DNA from: Cyanidiococcus yangmingshanensis
Lineage: Eukaryota > Rhodophyta > Bangiophyceae > Cyanidiales > Cyanidiaceae
Assembly (NCBI GenBank): GCA_013995675.1
Contig: VWRR01000005.1
Coordinates: 630,501 to 694,500 of the forward strand
Direction: 5' to 3'
DNA length: 64,000 nt
A program made the position numbers and the translations under genes. A model generated the notes under the pieces. That model was not told the DNA's origin. It saw only the letters and a list, made by a program, of their open reading frames with translations, and made no database searches. Shown here in pieces: positions 1 to 10,035 of the stretch. Every line of letters starts with the position of its first letter. Position 1 is the first letter of the stretch.

Positions 1-360
1 CAATCCGCAATCTCCTGAATTCCGGAAGGATTCCATGGCTGTGAAAATCTTCAAGAAAAAGGGGGACTGCGCCCACATGAATTTTGCGACTGGATGATGC
101 ACACTGGAACCCTAACTGAATGGACTTTTGGACTCGTGCAAAAACAAATCGAACACCATCTTCATTTATCCATTAGGGAAAGCGATCCTTGTTTGGACCA
201 GCCACGCACGCTCGAAAGCGTCCATATTGGGGAACTCGACCAAGGCTGGCGATGGGTCAGCACCAGCCCAGCCGATTGTCCGTGGTTTCATAGATGCTTT
301 CCCTGATGCAAAAGCACTGACTGCTTCCTGCTCGCACTGTCATCGGCCTGCAGGATCATC
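1..360. other. Non-coding flank downstream of RPLP0
   Basis: Only short overlapping frames occur on both strands, none with a recognisable protein. It probably holds the 3' region of the P0 gene. I see no repeat or RNA gene. Confidence 0.5.
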
Positions 361-1332
361 TTAATCGAACAGGCCAAAGCCGAGATCCTCATCGGATTCC
401 TCTGCCGGCTCATTCTTGGCCGCCTCCGTCGGGGCCGATGACGTTGCTCCTCCTGTGGATGCAGCACCAGCGGCACCCGTCGTTACTGCGGCCGCAGCGA
501 CCAATTCTTCCAGCTTGCTCGGGTCCGATAAAAGTTCTCGCAGTGCATGCGACTGTGGCATGTCGTAGTCTGCAGCAATACTCGCTGCAATGACATTCCG
601 CGTCGCACGCATAAGGATATGCGGCACGGCGGCCGCGGTTAGGTAGCCTGTGGCCAATGAGATGGCCGCCATCGTATCCACTGCCTCTCGCACCTTGTTC
701 CGCAAGTCGTCAGGGGTAATGTCGAGCACGGAGGGCTCGTACATGGCGCCCTCCTCGTAGATTTGTCGAATTTTCATGCCGTACGTGAACGGCTCAATAC
801 CCATACGCTGCAGAAGCGCAACCGCTGAAGCGCTGACGCGTTCGTTCTGCTTGATCACCTGGACGTCTGACACAATACAGATCGAACCGCGCTCAATTTT
901 CGTCGGTATAGAGAGCGCCTGGAAAAAGGACGTCAGATCGGGCGGCATACCCGTTGGCCCAGCCGGAACGAAAACATCGCATTGGGCAATCTGCCCCGCT
1001 TTTGCGGGTGCCGGCACCTTGTTTCGCAGAATGCAGTCCCGCACCTCGCGCAGGTCTCCTCGCGTGAAAACAAAACTCACATTGCCCCGCAGTGCGTGCA
1101 AGATTTTCTCTAGTGGTGGTTTCTTGGCCACTCGATCTTTAAGCGCTTTGCGAATGACCGTATTTTTCCCGCATAGAACAATTGAGTCCAAAGAGCGCAG
1201 TTCCCGTCGGGCATCCTGTAACTGCTTTGATCCGACGTTATCGATCTCCACAACGAGGATCTTGTCGTAGGTATCGAAAAGCTGTCCCGCCTTTACGAGA
1301 TAAGCTCCCTTGCGTTCCTGTTTGGACGGCAT
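361..1332 (-). CDS. RPLP0: 60S acidic ribosomal protein P0 (uL10)
   Basis: P0 forms the base of the ribosomal stalk: it binds 28S rRNA and carries P1/P2 dimers, which recruit and activate elongation-factor GTPases. The 323-residue protein is close to the usual eukaryotic length of 310-320. It opens with MPSKQERKGAYL and has the uL10 rRNA-binding region over about residues 1-190 (GKNTVIRKAL near 55-65). An Ala/Gly-rich hinge follows, then the diagnostic acidic tail ending EESDEDLGFGLFD, shared by P0, P1 and P2. The start is ATG and no intron is needed. It is divergent from the R3H gene, with about 860 bases between. The identification is very firm. Confidence 0.97.
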   Translation of the reverse strand: MPSKQERKGAYLVKAGQLFDTYDKILVVEIDNVGSKQLQDARRELRSLDSIVLCGKNTVIRKALKDRVAKKPPLEKILHALRGNVSFVFTRGDLREVRDCILRNKVPAPAKAGQIAQCDVFVPAGPTGMPPDLTSFFQALSIPTKIERGSICIVSDVQVIKQNERVSASAVALLQRMGIEPFTYGMKIRQIYEEGAMYEPSVLDITPDDLRNKVREAVDTMAAISLATGYLTAAAVPHILMRATRNVIAASIAADYDMPQSHALRELLSDPSKLEELVAAAAVTTGAAGAASTGGATSSAPTEAAKNEPAEESDEDLGFGLFD

Positions 1333-2192
1333 AGCAGATACGCTCTCTCGAGTTCCGAGTAGACCCGCCTATCTTTTACTTCTCGAAACAGGCCCGCTTC
1401 CCAGCGTGCTTGAAGATACGCCTTGCCAAGCGAGCCCCCAAATGTCTCCTTGTACGAGAGCCTGGGAGCGATCGATGAGCCCATTGTGTGCCCGTCCATG
1501 GCGACGCACGCCGTGGCGCCGACCCAGACTTGCGAAATGGTTTAAAAGTGTCCTTTTTCAGATAAAATACTCTATTGCCTGTGCGCCGTGATTGAGCGCG
1601 CGCTCGATGGCCGATTCGCAGCGGCGTGGCCAACGGCGGCACGCATCCGAGCGCCAGCGAACGAGAAAGTCATGCGTGTCTGCTCGCGTGTCCGCCTCAG
1701 CCGGGACTGATGCTGTCTAGAGCGCCACTCATACTAGCGGTTTCAGGTATGCCTCAGGATTCATGGAGTTGAAATGCCTCGATGTCTGTCAAGTAATCAG
1801 CGGTACGTGTTGACTTTTTTGCACGGGTACGCGAACCCGCTGGTTGGCGATCACTGAAGAATCCATAGACGGCATGCTGAAACAGTGATGCTTTCAATGA
1901 TCGGTGCGTACATCTGGAAGAGGGACATTTCATATCCGAGAGCTGTAGCTCGATGTATTGATGGATCAGTGGATTTGAACGCAATCAGGGTTAGCTGCCG
2001 TATCCCTGAAAAGCTATTTTCTAGCGCGCCAACGGAAGATGCGATCGCGCGCTGTCGCTGGCCGGTGGCGCGTTCACAACTTATGGTTTTTCAGTAGTGT
2101 TTTTTCTTGTTCAAAGTGACTTGTTGCAAAGGCGAGCATCGTTATTGTATGCTCATGGCGTGAACGGGTCTATCACTGGCGCCGCATTGTCA
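1333..2192. other. Divergent intergenic region RPLP0 / R3H gene
   Basis: This stretch should contain the promoters of both flanking genes. An in-frame open extension of the R3H gene reaches back to a GTG at 2097 but has no ATG. I see no RNA gene or repeat. Confidence 0.5.
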
Positions 2193-3695
2193 ATGAGTCA
2201 CAGTGCGCCCAAGGGAGCCGCGCCTCTAGAGGTCGGGGATAGGGAGGCAGCAGGCGCAGGCGTGCTGGCTGGCGGCGACCAAACCAAGATGAGTCGTGCA
2301 GTTGGAGTTGCCTCTAGAGCGGAGAATGGAGCCCGGGCACAGCTCCGTATGCGTCAATTCAAAGGTCGGAAACAACGCTCAAGTTTTGTGGGGTTCGGGA
2401 CCTCACCTGTGACGCCAACGGGAAACCGTTACGGACGCCAGTCAGCAACGGCCTGCGGAGGGACGCGACGCTATCGGCAGTTTGTGAACGAGCTCTATTT
2501 GCGGATGAGTGCAGCACACCATGGTTCTTTTGGTGGTCTGAGCACAGAGGCGTTAGACTCGCCCTTGGAAACGCTAGACTGGGGTGTTGAGCGCCCTCAG
2601 ACGGCCGCAGCCTGGTTGCGAGAGTTCTGGTCTGAGGTGCGTGAACGCCTGCCGCATTCGCCGCCGCTGGAGCAGATTCTCCGGGGCAGCGGCGACGCCT
2701 GGAGTCTCTGGGAGCCGTTTCGTGAATGCACGGAGGAAGAGGAGGCGACGATGCTGGCTGCGTTACGTACCTTCGCCGCTGGACCAGAAAAGCATAACAC
2801 CAAACAGCCAACGACGGCTTGGGAGCACGCGGCGAAGCGCGGTTGTAAGCCTGACATAGACGAGCTCTGCTCAAAAATTAGCCGTCTTCCCTTGGATGGA
2901 GCTCTCGACGAGGTAGATCAATTTGACGCTGATGAGTTTGAGATTCGCGAGACGTCGACGAGACCCCCGAGTGATGCCAAGCAAAGGACAGTCAATATGG
3001 ATCCAAAGGAAGACAACCTCTTTTCGTTTGACGAAGATTTTGAGAGGACGCTATCAACCTCGACGGTCGCAACGGGCAACTCAATGCAGGCTGAGATATC
3101 AAACGCAATTTTAGCATTTTTTCGTCTTGAATATGCGACCCGGTCCCTGCTTCGTCGTCATGCGGATAAGCTCTGGCTGCTTGTGGCCCTCTATGAATCT
3201 CTCTGGTACGAGCACGGACTGCTTCCGCATCTCGATCGGAACCGGTTCGTATCGCTGCAGCGTGAGAAACAAGGCAGTCCAATGCGCCTTCTGGATGCTA
3301 TCGGAAACAGCCCAGAACGGGTACAGGTCGCAGCACAGATCCGCTCAGTCTCCGTGACGGCGACTGGAGCTGTCTCGATGACCCTGGGAGCGATGTCGCG
3401 TCTCCATCGCCGTGTCATTCAAGGAATCGCAGCCTATCACGGACTCGACTGGGGACCCGTTCCTCGAGACGAGTTAGCCCACTTGGATGACACCACTTTC
3501 GAGACGGGTGTCGAAGCAGACCATCCACAGCAATGGATTCGTCTTGTCTGTGGTGGGCATCGTGCGCCGGTAGTGTCAGTTCCTCTATCAAGCATCGTGT
3601 GCTGCTTCCCGTCCTGCGACGCAAACGTTCACCAAGCAGTGCGGCGTTGTTTAGAGTGGCAAACTCCAGAAAAGACACCGGCTGCTAACTTGTAG
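2193..3695 (+). CDS. R3H-associated N-terminal domain protein (R3HDM4-like)
   Basis: This 500-residue protein is probably a nuclear or nucleic-acid-associated factor; its biochemical role is unknown. Near residues 40-115 it has a basic FKGRKQRSSFVGFG stretch followed by RRYRQFVNELYLRMS, resembling the R3H-associated N-terminal domain of human R3HDM4 and its relatives. Towards the C-terminus the segment RLHRRVIQGIAAYHGLDW looks like the R3H helix, but the hallmark His of Arg-x3-His is Gln here. The middle is acidic and probably disordered. The open frame extends upstream only to a GTG, so I take the ATG at 2193. The family call rests on motif memory and is moderate. Confidence 0.6.
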   Translation: MSHSAPKGAAPLEVGDREAAGAGVLAGGDQTKMSRAVGVASRAENGARAQLRMRQFKGRKQRSSFVGFGTSPVTPTGNRYGRQSATACGGTRRYRQFVNELYLRMSAAHHGSFGGLSTEALDSPLETLDWGVERPQTAAAWLREFWSEVRERLPHSPPLEQILRGSGDAWSLWEPFRECTEEEEATMLAALRTFAAGPEKHNTKQPTTAWEHAAKRGCKPDIDELCSKISRLPLDGALDEVDQFDADEFEIRETSTRPPSDAKQRTVNMDPKEDNLFSFDEDFERTLSTSTVATGNSMQAEISNAILAFFRLEYATRSLLRRHADKLWLLVALYESLWYEHGLLPHLDRNRFVSLQREKQGSPMRLLDAIGNSPERVQVAAQIRSVSVTATGAVSMTLGAMSRLHRRVIQGIAAYHGLDWGPVPRDELAHLDDTTFETGVEADHPQQWIRLVCGGHRAPVVSVPLSSIVCCFPSCDANVHQAVRRCLEWQTPEKTPAANL

Positions 3696-4440
3696 GTTGG
3701 CGAGCCCGAACTGGTTTGGATAAGGTCAGATGTCGCCACCCTGGCTCATCTGAACTGAGGTAGAGAACCTTTCTTGCGTAAACAAGGACCGAAGGCGATG
3801 ACAAGTTTTGCGTTCGAGCACTGAAGAAGGAGTCTCATCTCGAGAGGTCGGGAATCTAAGCGTTTCGCTCGCTTCTGGTGGCAACAAACCGAACGGAACG
3901 CGCGGCTATGAGCTCTAACGGCACGGTGTCAGAGCACTGCAGCGCGTATGAGCATTCCATGCGCTTTTGACAGTCGCTTTCCGTTTGGGCTCCTCTATCG
4001 GCATTGTTTCGCCGGAGGAAGACCTCGTTCATGAGCAAAGATAGCGTTCGCTTTCGTGATACGATCGACGGGGAACGACATCCGTCTCGTCCATTCCGAC
4101 ATTTCTGGCACGAACGCTTGTGCTGATGACGCTGCACCGCGGTTTGGTTGCTTCATTGGGCCTCATTTTTCTGATACGCTTCTGAATGGAACATTTCCAT
4201 CCGATAATTCACTCTTTACACCCTATCGCGATGAAGGTCTCTTTCGCGACCACCTACGATACCTCCATGGCCGACGCAGATGTGCTGTTGCTTGGAAGAC
4301 AACGGCGGTGTCAGTCGCTTCCGTTCGAACAACGTCTCTGAGTGTTTGTTCCAGCGGTTCTGTATCGCTCTTTGGCCGACGTCGCTGAACGACGGTCTCG
4401 ATCAGAGACGCTGCCTTTGGGCACAGTCCGTGCTGCTGTT
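3696..4440. other. Intergenic, no gene seen
   Basis: Only short mutually overlapping frames occur on both strands. The frame of the downstream small ORF is open back to a GTG at 4342, but without an ATG. Confidence 0.45.
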
Positions 4441-4770
4441 ATGCGCCGTTCAACGACGTCAGGGAATGGGGCAGGCGTCAGTATGCCTCGATCGCCGGAG
4501 CGGAAGCCAGAGCCGAAAGCGCCTCGAACGGCAGAGCCTGAAGTGTCGACGCCTTCTTTTCAGAGCGCTCAAGTGGAGCAGCTGATGCGAGCACGCTGGA
4601 TCCAAGTGCAGGAGCTCGTACAGAAACAGAAAGAGCAGTCTGGGCCGCCAGAGGTAGTTGTATTCCGAGGGTCAGCACATGCCTGGGAGAACGCCTCAAA
4701 GTCGTTGACGCGTCCACGTTTTTTGGAACTGGTACAGCGAGCCCTGCAGGAGAAGCAGCAGAGGCGTTAA
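4441..4770 (+). CDS. Hypothetical small protein
   Basis: I do not recognise this 109-residue frame, which starts at ATG 4441. The first third is Pro/Arg/Glu-rich (PRSPERKPEPKAPRT). The rest is predicted helical and charged, with QLMRARWIQVQELVQKQKEQ and a final RPRFLELVQRALQEKQQRR. The amphipathic pattern argues mildly that it is real, perhaps a subunit of a larger complex or the last exon of a bigger gene. It could equally be a chance frame. No neighbour suggests a function. Confidence 0.3.
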   Translation: MRRSTTSGNGAGVSMPRSPERKPEPKAPRTAEPEVSTPSFQSAQVEQLMRARWIQVQELVQKQKEQSGPPEVVVFRGSAHAWENASKSLTRPRFLELVQRALQEKQQRR

Positions 4771-5545
4771 CTTGATTGAAAAAGAAGCTGTGAGTCAAAG
4801 GGTCAGATCCGCGCTCGTTGCAAGTCGACATTGCACTCTCTGATAAAGCGGGCGGTCTTGCAACTTGGCGACGAAGATACTGCGCCTTGCCACAAGGTTG
4901 GTGTGTAGTTACACGACTTGTTCGGGTTGTTTCCTCTGTCAAGGAAGTGCCTGGTCGTTCCCTTCTTTCCGAGTCGTCGATGTTGGATATTCGCATCGCC
5001 TATGTGATTCGTGTCCCAGCGTCGTGCCTGACACGATAGTGACCTCCTCAGCACGATCCAAAGGCGAAGTTGCCGCAGGAGAGTTGCCTGCTTCCAGAGA
5101 ACCATCGCGTGCTTGGCAGTCACCTCGTTTCCATACATTGATCAAGAAAAATCCCATTCGTTCCAAAGTTCATGGTATCCGTATCTGGGCTTTATACAGA
5201 ACGAGAGAGCGCTTGTTTTCAATGACCTTATCCGCAGCGCTGTTGCTGACCAGGGATCCTCCTATCAACCCAGTATGACAATTTCATGCATGGCAGCGGG
5301 TTCCATGTCGAGTTGTTATTCGCCGCTCATTGATCCGCGCGGGTCTGGATGACCTTGGGAGAGACAGAGAGATCAGGTGCTCGAGTACCAAGTTGTTGAT
5401 CATTCGTGCCACTCGGCATGACTGGAACTGAGTCTCTCGTATCGCGTTCATCTGCGAGGTTTTTATAACCCCAAGGAGCGCTTAATGGTCTAGAGGTTTG
5501 GCGTGCAACTCAGACGTAGCCCAGCTACTGTTCTTTTTGAGCATT
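4771..5545. other. Intergenic, no gene seen
   Basis: It lies between the small hypothetical ORF and the convergent INSIG-like gene. Several overlapping frames under 140 codons are present, none protein-like. I see no RNA gene. Confidence 0.45.
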
Positions 5546-6256
5546 TTATGAACGACGACGCAAATGCTGATGAAAGGCAGCAATACAGCGTGCAAGCTGT
5601 TGCACAGCCAAACTGCCGCCAGCGTAGACTGGCCCGATCCAAAGCGGCACATGACACCATGCCTCCGGATGAGTGTAGTGATACGCATGCAGGGCGTCGA
5701 TAAGCCAGAGTTCGAGCGCTGGGCCCAGCAACGCTGTACTGACCATGATGCCCAGCTCAGCTGTCGTAGAGGCGCCGACAAGCACCCACTGGATCGGGAG
5801 CATAGCACTTAGAACCAGAGCGATAGACCCTGTGTCCCATCGCTCGATAGCATCCAAATAAGCGCTGAGCCAATACTGCAAGGTGAACCAGAGTACGCCG
5901 GTGAACGTTCGAAGCACGAGCGGGATATTGTATGGACACTGGCGAGCCTGGAGTCCTAGTTGCGCGAGCGCCGCACCAGCCACTATGAAGAGTAACGGTG
6001 TCCACCAAGTCAGGCCGATCGTCCGTGCTGGTAATAGGCTCACGCTCCAATCCACTGTCGTATACGCCAAGACACCATAGCTTGTGTGAAAGGCGTCGAG
6101 CAGTGGCCCGTACAACGCACTCGTGAAGGCTGTAAGGAGTACAGCGAGTGAAGTCGAGGCGGTGGCACCTAAGTTGCTCTCTAACGTGGCGCCCCAGCGT
6201 TGCTTTCGTCCTTGGTCGGCTTTGCTAAACGACGAGAGTTTTTGACTATCTTGTCT
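5546..6256 (-). CDS. INSIG-like multi-pass membrane protein, N-terminus unresolved
   Basis: This is a very hydrophobic protein with about six membrane segments. Landmarks follow INSIG-1/2 in order: a first segment (SLAVLLTAFTSALYG), then LTWWTPLLFIVAGA (INSIG has a WW-V/T-P here), and near the C-terminus HAYHYTHPEAW, VPLWIGPVYAGG and LARCIA, which match the Y-x-Y-T-x-P-D/E, W-x-P and GG...GR-x-LA landmarks. INSIGs are ER proteins that control sterol-regulated SCAP/SREBP transport and HMG-CoA reductase turnover; that role is only inferred here. The frame is open from a stop at 6257-6259 but has no ATG before the body of the protein. A possible N-terminal piece with an ATG (minus strand, 6456 to 6181) lies one base out of frame. 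The family call is moderate and the 5' end is unknown. Confidence 0.5.
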   Translation of the reverse strand, partial: RQDSQKLSSFSKADQGRKQRWGATLESNLGATASTSLAVLLTAFTSALYGPLLDAFHTSYGVLAYTTVDWSVSLLPARTIGLTWWTPLLFIVAGAALAQLGLQARQCPYNIPLVLRTFTGVLWFTLQYWLSAYLDAIERWDTGSIALVLSAMLPIQWVLVGASTTAELGIMVSTALLGPALELWLIDALHAYHYTHPEAWCHVPLWIGPVYAGGSLAVQQLARCIAAFHQHLRRRS

Positions 6257-6454
6257 TCACAACGCAAGCTGAGTGCTCCAGAAACGCCTTTGAGTGGCGT
6301 CGAAGCAACGAGGTAACTCGTTCGCAAGCGTCTTTGTTGGAGACTGAAACAGCTACCACACCGCGCTTGTGCTCCAGCCGACGTTAACACGATATCACTC
6401 GTTGAGGAAAGACCAATAAGCGTCAGCAGCTGCCCGCTTTGATGCTCGAGAAAC

Positions 6455-7296
6455 ATGGACCTCGTCTCAACTGAAGAGGACGACTCGCTGGGACTGCCGG
6501 GGACCCCACCAAACTATTATCGGGAACCTCGAGCACCGCGTCTTGAATATTACCAGTCACCAGTGGGAGCACGTCTGCAGTGCTCGTTGACACTCACGAC
6601 CACGCGCGAACATCCCTTGTGGACCTCTCACGTATGGAGTGGAGCTCGAGCGCTTGCCGATACCCTTTGTCAGCAACCAGAACTAGTTGCCGGTCGACGA
6701 GTGTGCGAGCTTGGTGCAGGGACCGGACTGGGCTCTATCGTTGCGGCACTCGCGGGAGCTGCCCAGGTTGTGGCCACCGACTACCCAGACCCGAGATCAT
6801 TCAAAACTTGGAACGAAATGTACGCAGGAATACACGGATAGCGAGCAACACCGAGGGCATCTCTCGAGCGCTGGTACAGGTTATCCCGTATCGCTGGGGT
6901 AGCAGTGTCGCCCCGCTTTACGAGTGTCTTGGGGGAGCGCCTTTCGACGTCATCCTCATGGCTGATCTGCTCAGCTATCATCGGGCTCATGCATCGCTCT
7001 TGTGGAGCGTGAAAGCGCTCTTGGCCTCTCCGGCAGTCGGCCCTGAAGCGGTTGCGTTAGTGACATTTGCACACCACCGACCGCACGTTGCTGACCGCGA
7101 CCGAGCCTTCTTCGACCTCGTCAAGACGGATGGGTCACTCATTGCGGAGACATGGCTACCACCTCTGCAGATGGAGCCGATGTTTCCCCAAGATGCCGGG
7201 GCAGCAGTCATTCGTGGTCGCGTCCACCGTTGGTGTCTTCGTTGGTGTCGACCAGCGACGAGCGAGGTCCCGAGCCCACTCAACGATCATCACTGA
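6455..7296 (+). CDS. EFM7/NNT1-type protein methyltransferase, reading frame broken
   Basis: This is a class I SAM-dependent methyltransferase of the METTL21/EFM7 lysine-methyltransferase group. Yeast EFM7 (NNT1) methylates the N-terminus and Lys2 of elongation factor eEF1A. From ATG 6455 the frame reads through [17 protein letters not shown] (the family's PLWG-x-LWN-type segment), [20 protein letters not shown] (SAM-binding motif I) and VVATDYPDP (motif II). The protein then continues in another frame as [14 protein letters not shown], then [13 protein letters not shown] (post-motif II), ending at 7296. One extra C in the run at 6790-6792 would restore a single protein. The match across the break leaves no room for an intron, so an assembly error or a recent inactivating change is likely. 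Confidence 0.7.
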
Positions 7297-8678
7297 GGTT
7301 GCTCGTAACTTGCTTCTGGCGTGATCCCGATAGAGCGCTTGTAGTCGTTTGTGATGCGAGGTTGTGCGGAAACCCTATGCTCGGATACAACGCTATATAC
7401 ATTCGCTTGATGATGATGACACGCTGAGTGATATTCAAGGCGACTCCCTGGCAGAGACACGTTCCGGGACCTCGACTCGATGAGCAGTCCAGTATTCTGC
7501 TCGGATAATACCGAAAATGTTCATGTTCTTCTGCTTTCGTTTTGGTGTCCAGGGCAACGATAGCGCTGGGCTTGTCGATCTCAACCTCGAATCCATTCGT
7601 CTTGTTCGGCTCCGTCGCTTGCGTAGAAGGTACGCGTGCTCATGAGATATCGCTGCGGTTGGCCACATTGTTGCGGTTGAATTGAAGAGGAATAATGGAC
7701 CAAGTCTGTGACAAGGTATTCGTGATCGGCGGTTTCGAACTCGCTCACTAAAGAGCCTTGATTCCGTGACCGGTAGTTTCAGCAACAAGCCTGTAAGGAG
7801 ATTGACAGAGATCCGTCGCTCGTTTCACTGAGTAACCCCTCACAGGCCGGAATAATCGAGACTTGTTTACGGTTGAAACCTGTCTGTATATTGATTTTGT
7901 AGCTCGCTCGGCTGCCGTGTTCATGACGAGACATCCGAGGTGAACCTGTTTCAGGTTCGGTTTTTTTTCGACTCGGGCGACGGAGCGTCGTATAAATCCT
8001 GCCTGCGACAGAGCGCCAGATGAAAACACTTGTTCACGTCTCGGCTGATGACTCTATCAGCGAACTGCCTCGTGGGCGGTCACTGACTCGCCAGGATGAA
8101 TGAGACGCCCTGTGCTCAGTAGAGGGCCAGCCGAAGATCGCTACTTGTACGAGTCGAAGACGCATCGCTCGCGAGCACTTTTCTTTCATAAAACTTGATG
8201 CGCCGTTTCGTTATGGTCATGAGCGCTATCACAGCGTCGAGTCAGTTTGATACCGCCCTCGTACGCGATCCGTCAAGCGAGCAACGCAGTTATATTCGAA
8301 CCGGTAGACGACGGCGTTCCCTTCAATGGCGGTATCGTGAGTATTCTCCAGATTCCACAAGTCTTCGAGAAACAGTCGTCGCCCGTTTTGGGAAGCTCCT
8401 TGGCATGCGGATGCCAAACGTCGACGAATGCTTGCCGGCGATTTGTAAAGACAGCACTCAGTAACAATGGCCAATTCGATTTAGGTACCATGAATCGACA
8501 CGGGTCGTTCAATCATGCCGAAACGAGCCGAAACAACTGATGATGCGCAACATAGACCGCGGGGCGTTGAAGAAGCATACCCAGGATCCTATACGTATCA
8601 AAAGGAATGTGCAGGATGACCTCGTCGACTCGGCGCTTCGCCTACCGGCCCGTGCTTGTTCCCCCCAGTGATCCCCTC
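7297..8678. other. Intergenic with a hairpin plus T-run
   Basis: No protein-like frame is seen. The notable element is the hairpin followed by eight T at 7942-7968, listed separately. The stretch separates two convergent genes. Confidence 0.5.
7942..7968 (+). terminator. Hairpin followed by T8
   Basis: Arms GAACCTG and CAGGTTC form a perfect 7-bp stem with a TTT loop, followed by GG and eight T. The shape is like a bacterial intrinsic terminator. In a eukaryote a T-run of this length would also stop RNA polymerase III, so it may mark the 3' end of an unseen small RNA. Function is inferred only. Confidence 0.35.
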
Positions 8679-10035
8679 TCAGTCTGAATCCATCTTTGTT
8701 TTCTCTGGTGTCTTGGATATGGCCCTCTCCGAAGAGAGCGATTCGAATGATGCTGGTCCGTCTCGCTGAGTTTCCGCATCCTCCTCTTTCGTTGAGTAAC
8801 GATGATCTGTCGAGTCCGAGATATTGGCTTCGTTGGGGCCCTCATCCGGGGACTCTGAAGTTCTTCGAGGGACAGGTTGTGTTTGCACCCGCCTTCCCGG
8901 CACTCTGCGCACATATCGCCACGACTGAGGATCGTCCTGGTCGTCATCGTCGAGGTCCAGATTGTTGTCATCATCGGTGTTGAGGTCGTCGTCAAACCAA
9001 GGCATTTCGTCGTCACCTTGGTCACCGACCGAGCGTTCACGTGGAGCGCGCAACGGGCGACGCACTCGACTCGCCTTTCGTTTTGTGAGGCGACGTCCTT
9101 CTCGTCGCCCGTAACGTCTGCTTTCATCGTAATCGCCATCGTCGTTGTCACCCATGTAGTCATCGTCATTGTCGTCGTTGGTGCGCGAATAGTCGCGCTG
9201 TTCGCCGCGGCGACCGTATGCATTGATATCGTCCAATCTACTCATGTCGTATGCGTCGCGCGAAATCACAGCGCGCTCTGTCTGCGGACCAAGAGCAGCT
9301 TCAAATAGTTCCAAAAAGAACTCCTTATTCACGAAAGGATAATCACCAATCCAGACGAAACGATCGTCTTCAATGACGTCTTCCACCAAATCATCATCCA
9401 GATAGGGTTGATCACCAATGGGCCGGTCGTAGGAGGTCACAGCCGGCTGGATTCGAACACAGGCATCCGAGACCCCGCCGACTCGTTTAAAGTCCGGCAC
9501 GTCACTGGCAATGAGCATGCTAATCTCCTGGCCCGGTGCTAGTGCACGGTGCTCTTGACTGCGAAATGGACCCGAAATGGTGATACGACGTCCAGCTCGG
9601 GTCAGCAGCGACGACATTGATCCTCTTCTGGACGACTTCCCGGAAGCGTGCTCGTCGCGCACTAGGTACGCGTTCTCGATACAACACCGCCTCGCTGATG
9701 TAGACCTCTCGAATAGAGCCGCAAAAGAGTCCAATGTACGGGAAACGACGAAGCGCAAGATTGCGACGTGAGGCCAGAAACGCCGGCTCCAGAATCCAGT
9801 AAAAGAAGAACACCGCATTCAGCAACGACGAAAGCAGGTGATTGAATAGGATGCTCGACAGGATCGAGGTCGCCACGAGACCACCAGCCGAGACTGCCAA
9901 ACGCCCAAGTAGTCGATCAGGAGTACCCCAGTAGTAGGAGACCTGCTCCAGGGTCGCCCACGCAGGAAGCGCGTCGACCGTAGCCTCTTCAGTGAGCGGT
10001 CGTATCACACAGGACAGTGCTGGTCGTGAAGTCAC
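8679..10035 (-). CDS. Plastid-type membrane protein with acidic C-terminal tail, two frames
   Basis: Two overlapping minus-strand frames read as one protein. The upstream frame (about 10035 to 9640) has a hydrophobic pair of helices (LSSILFNHLLSSLLNAVFFFYWILEPAF) and RRFPYIGLFCGSIREVYISE. The downstream frame (about 9640 to 8679) has LLTRAGRRITISGPF, APGQEISMLIASD, FKRVGGVSDACV and VWIGDYPFVNKEFFLELF. The order resembles an uncharacterised plant/algal plastid protein family that I cannot name. A low-complexity tail rich in Asp runs follows (for example LDLDDDDQDD). The switch needs a +1 step around 9600-9690. The first frame begins at GTG with no ATG, so the N-terminus (presumably a transit peptide) is unresolved. 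Function is unknown; a plastid envelope or thylakoid location is inferred. Confidence 0.5.

Noticed and set aside
8642-9308. Long frames with Thr/Met or Val/Ile runs opposite the acidic tail
   Set aside because: They are out-of-frame or antisense readings of the Asp-codon repeats of the plastid-type protein.
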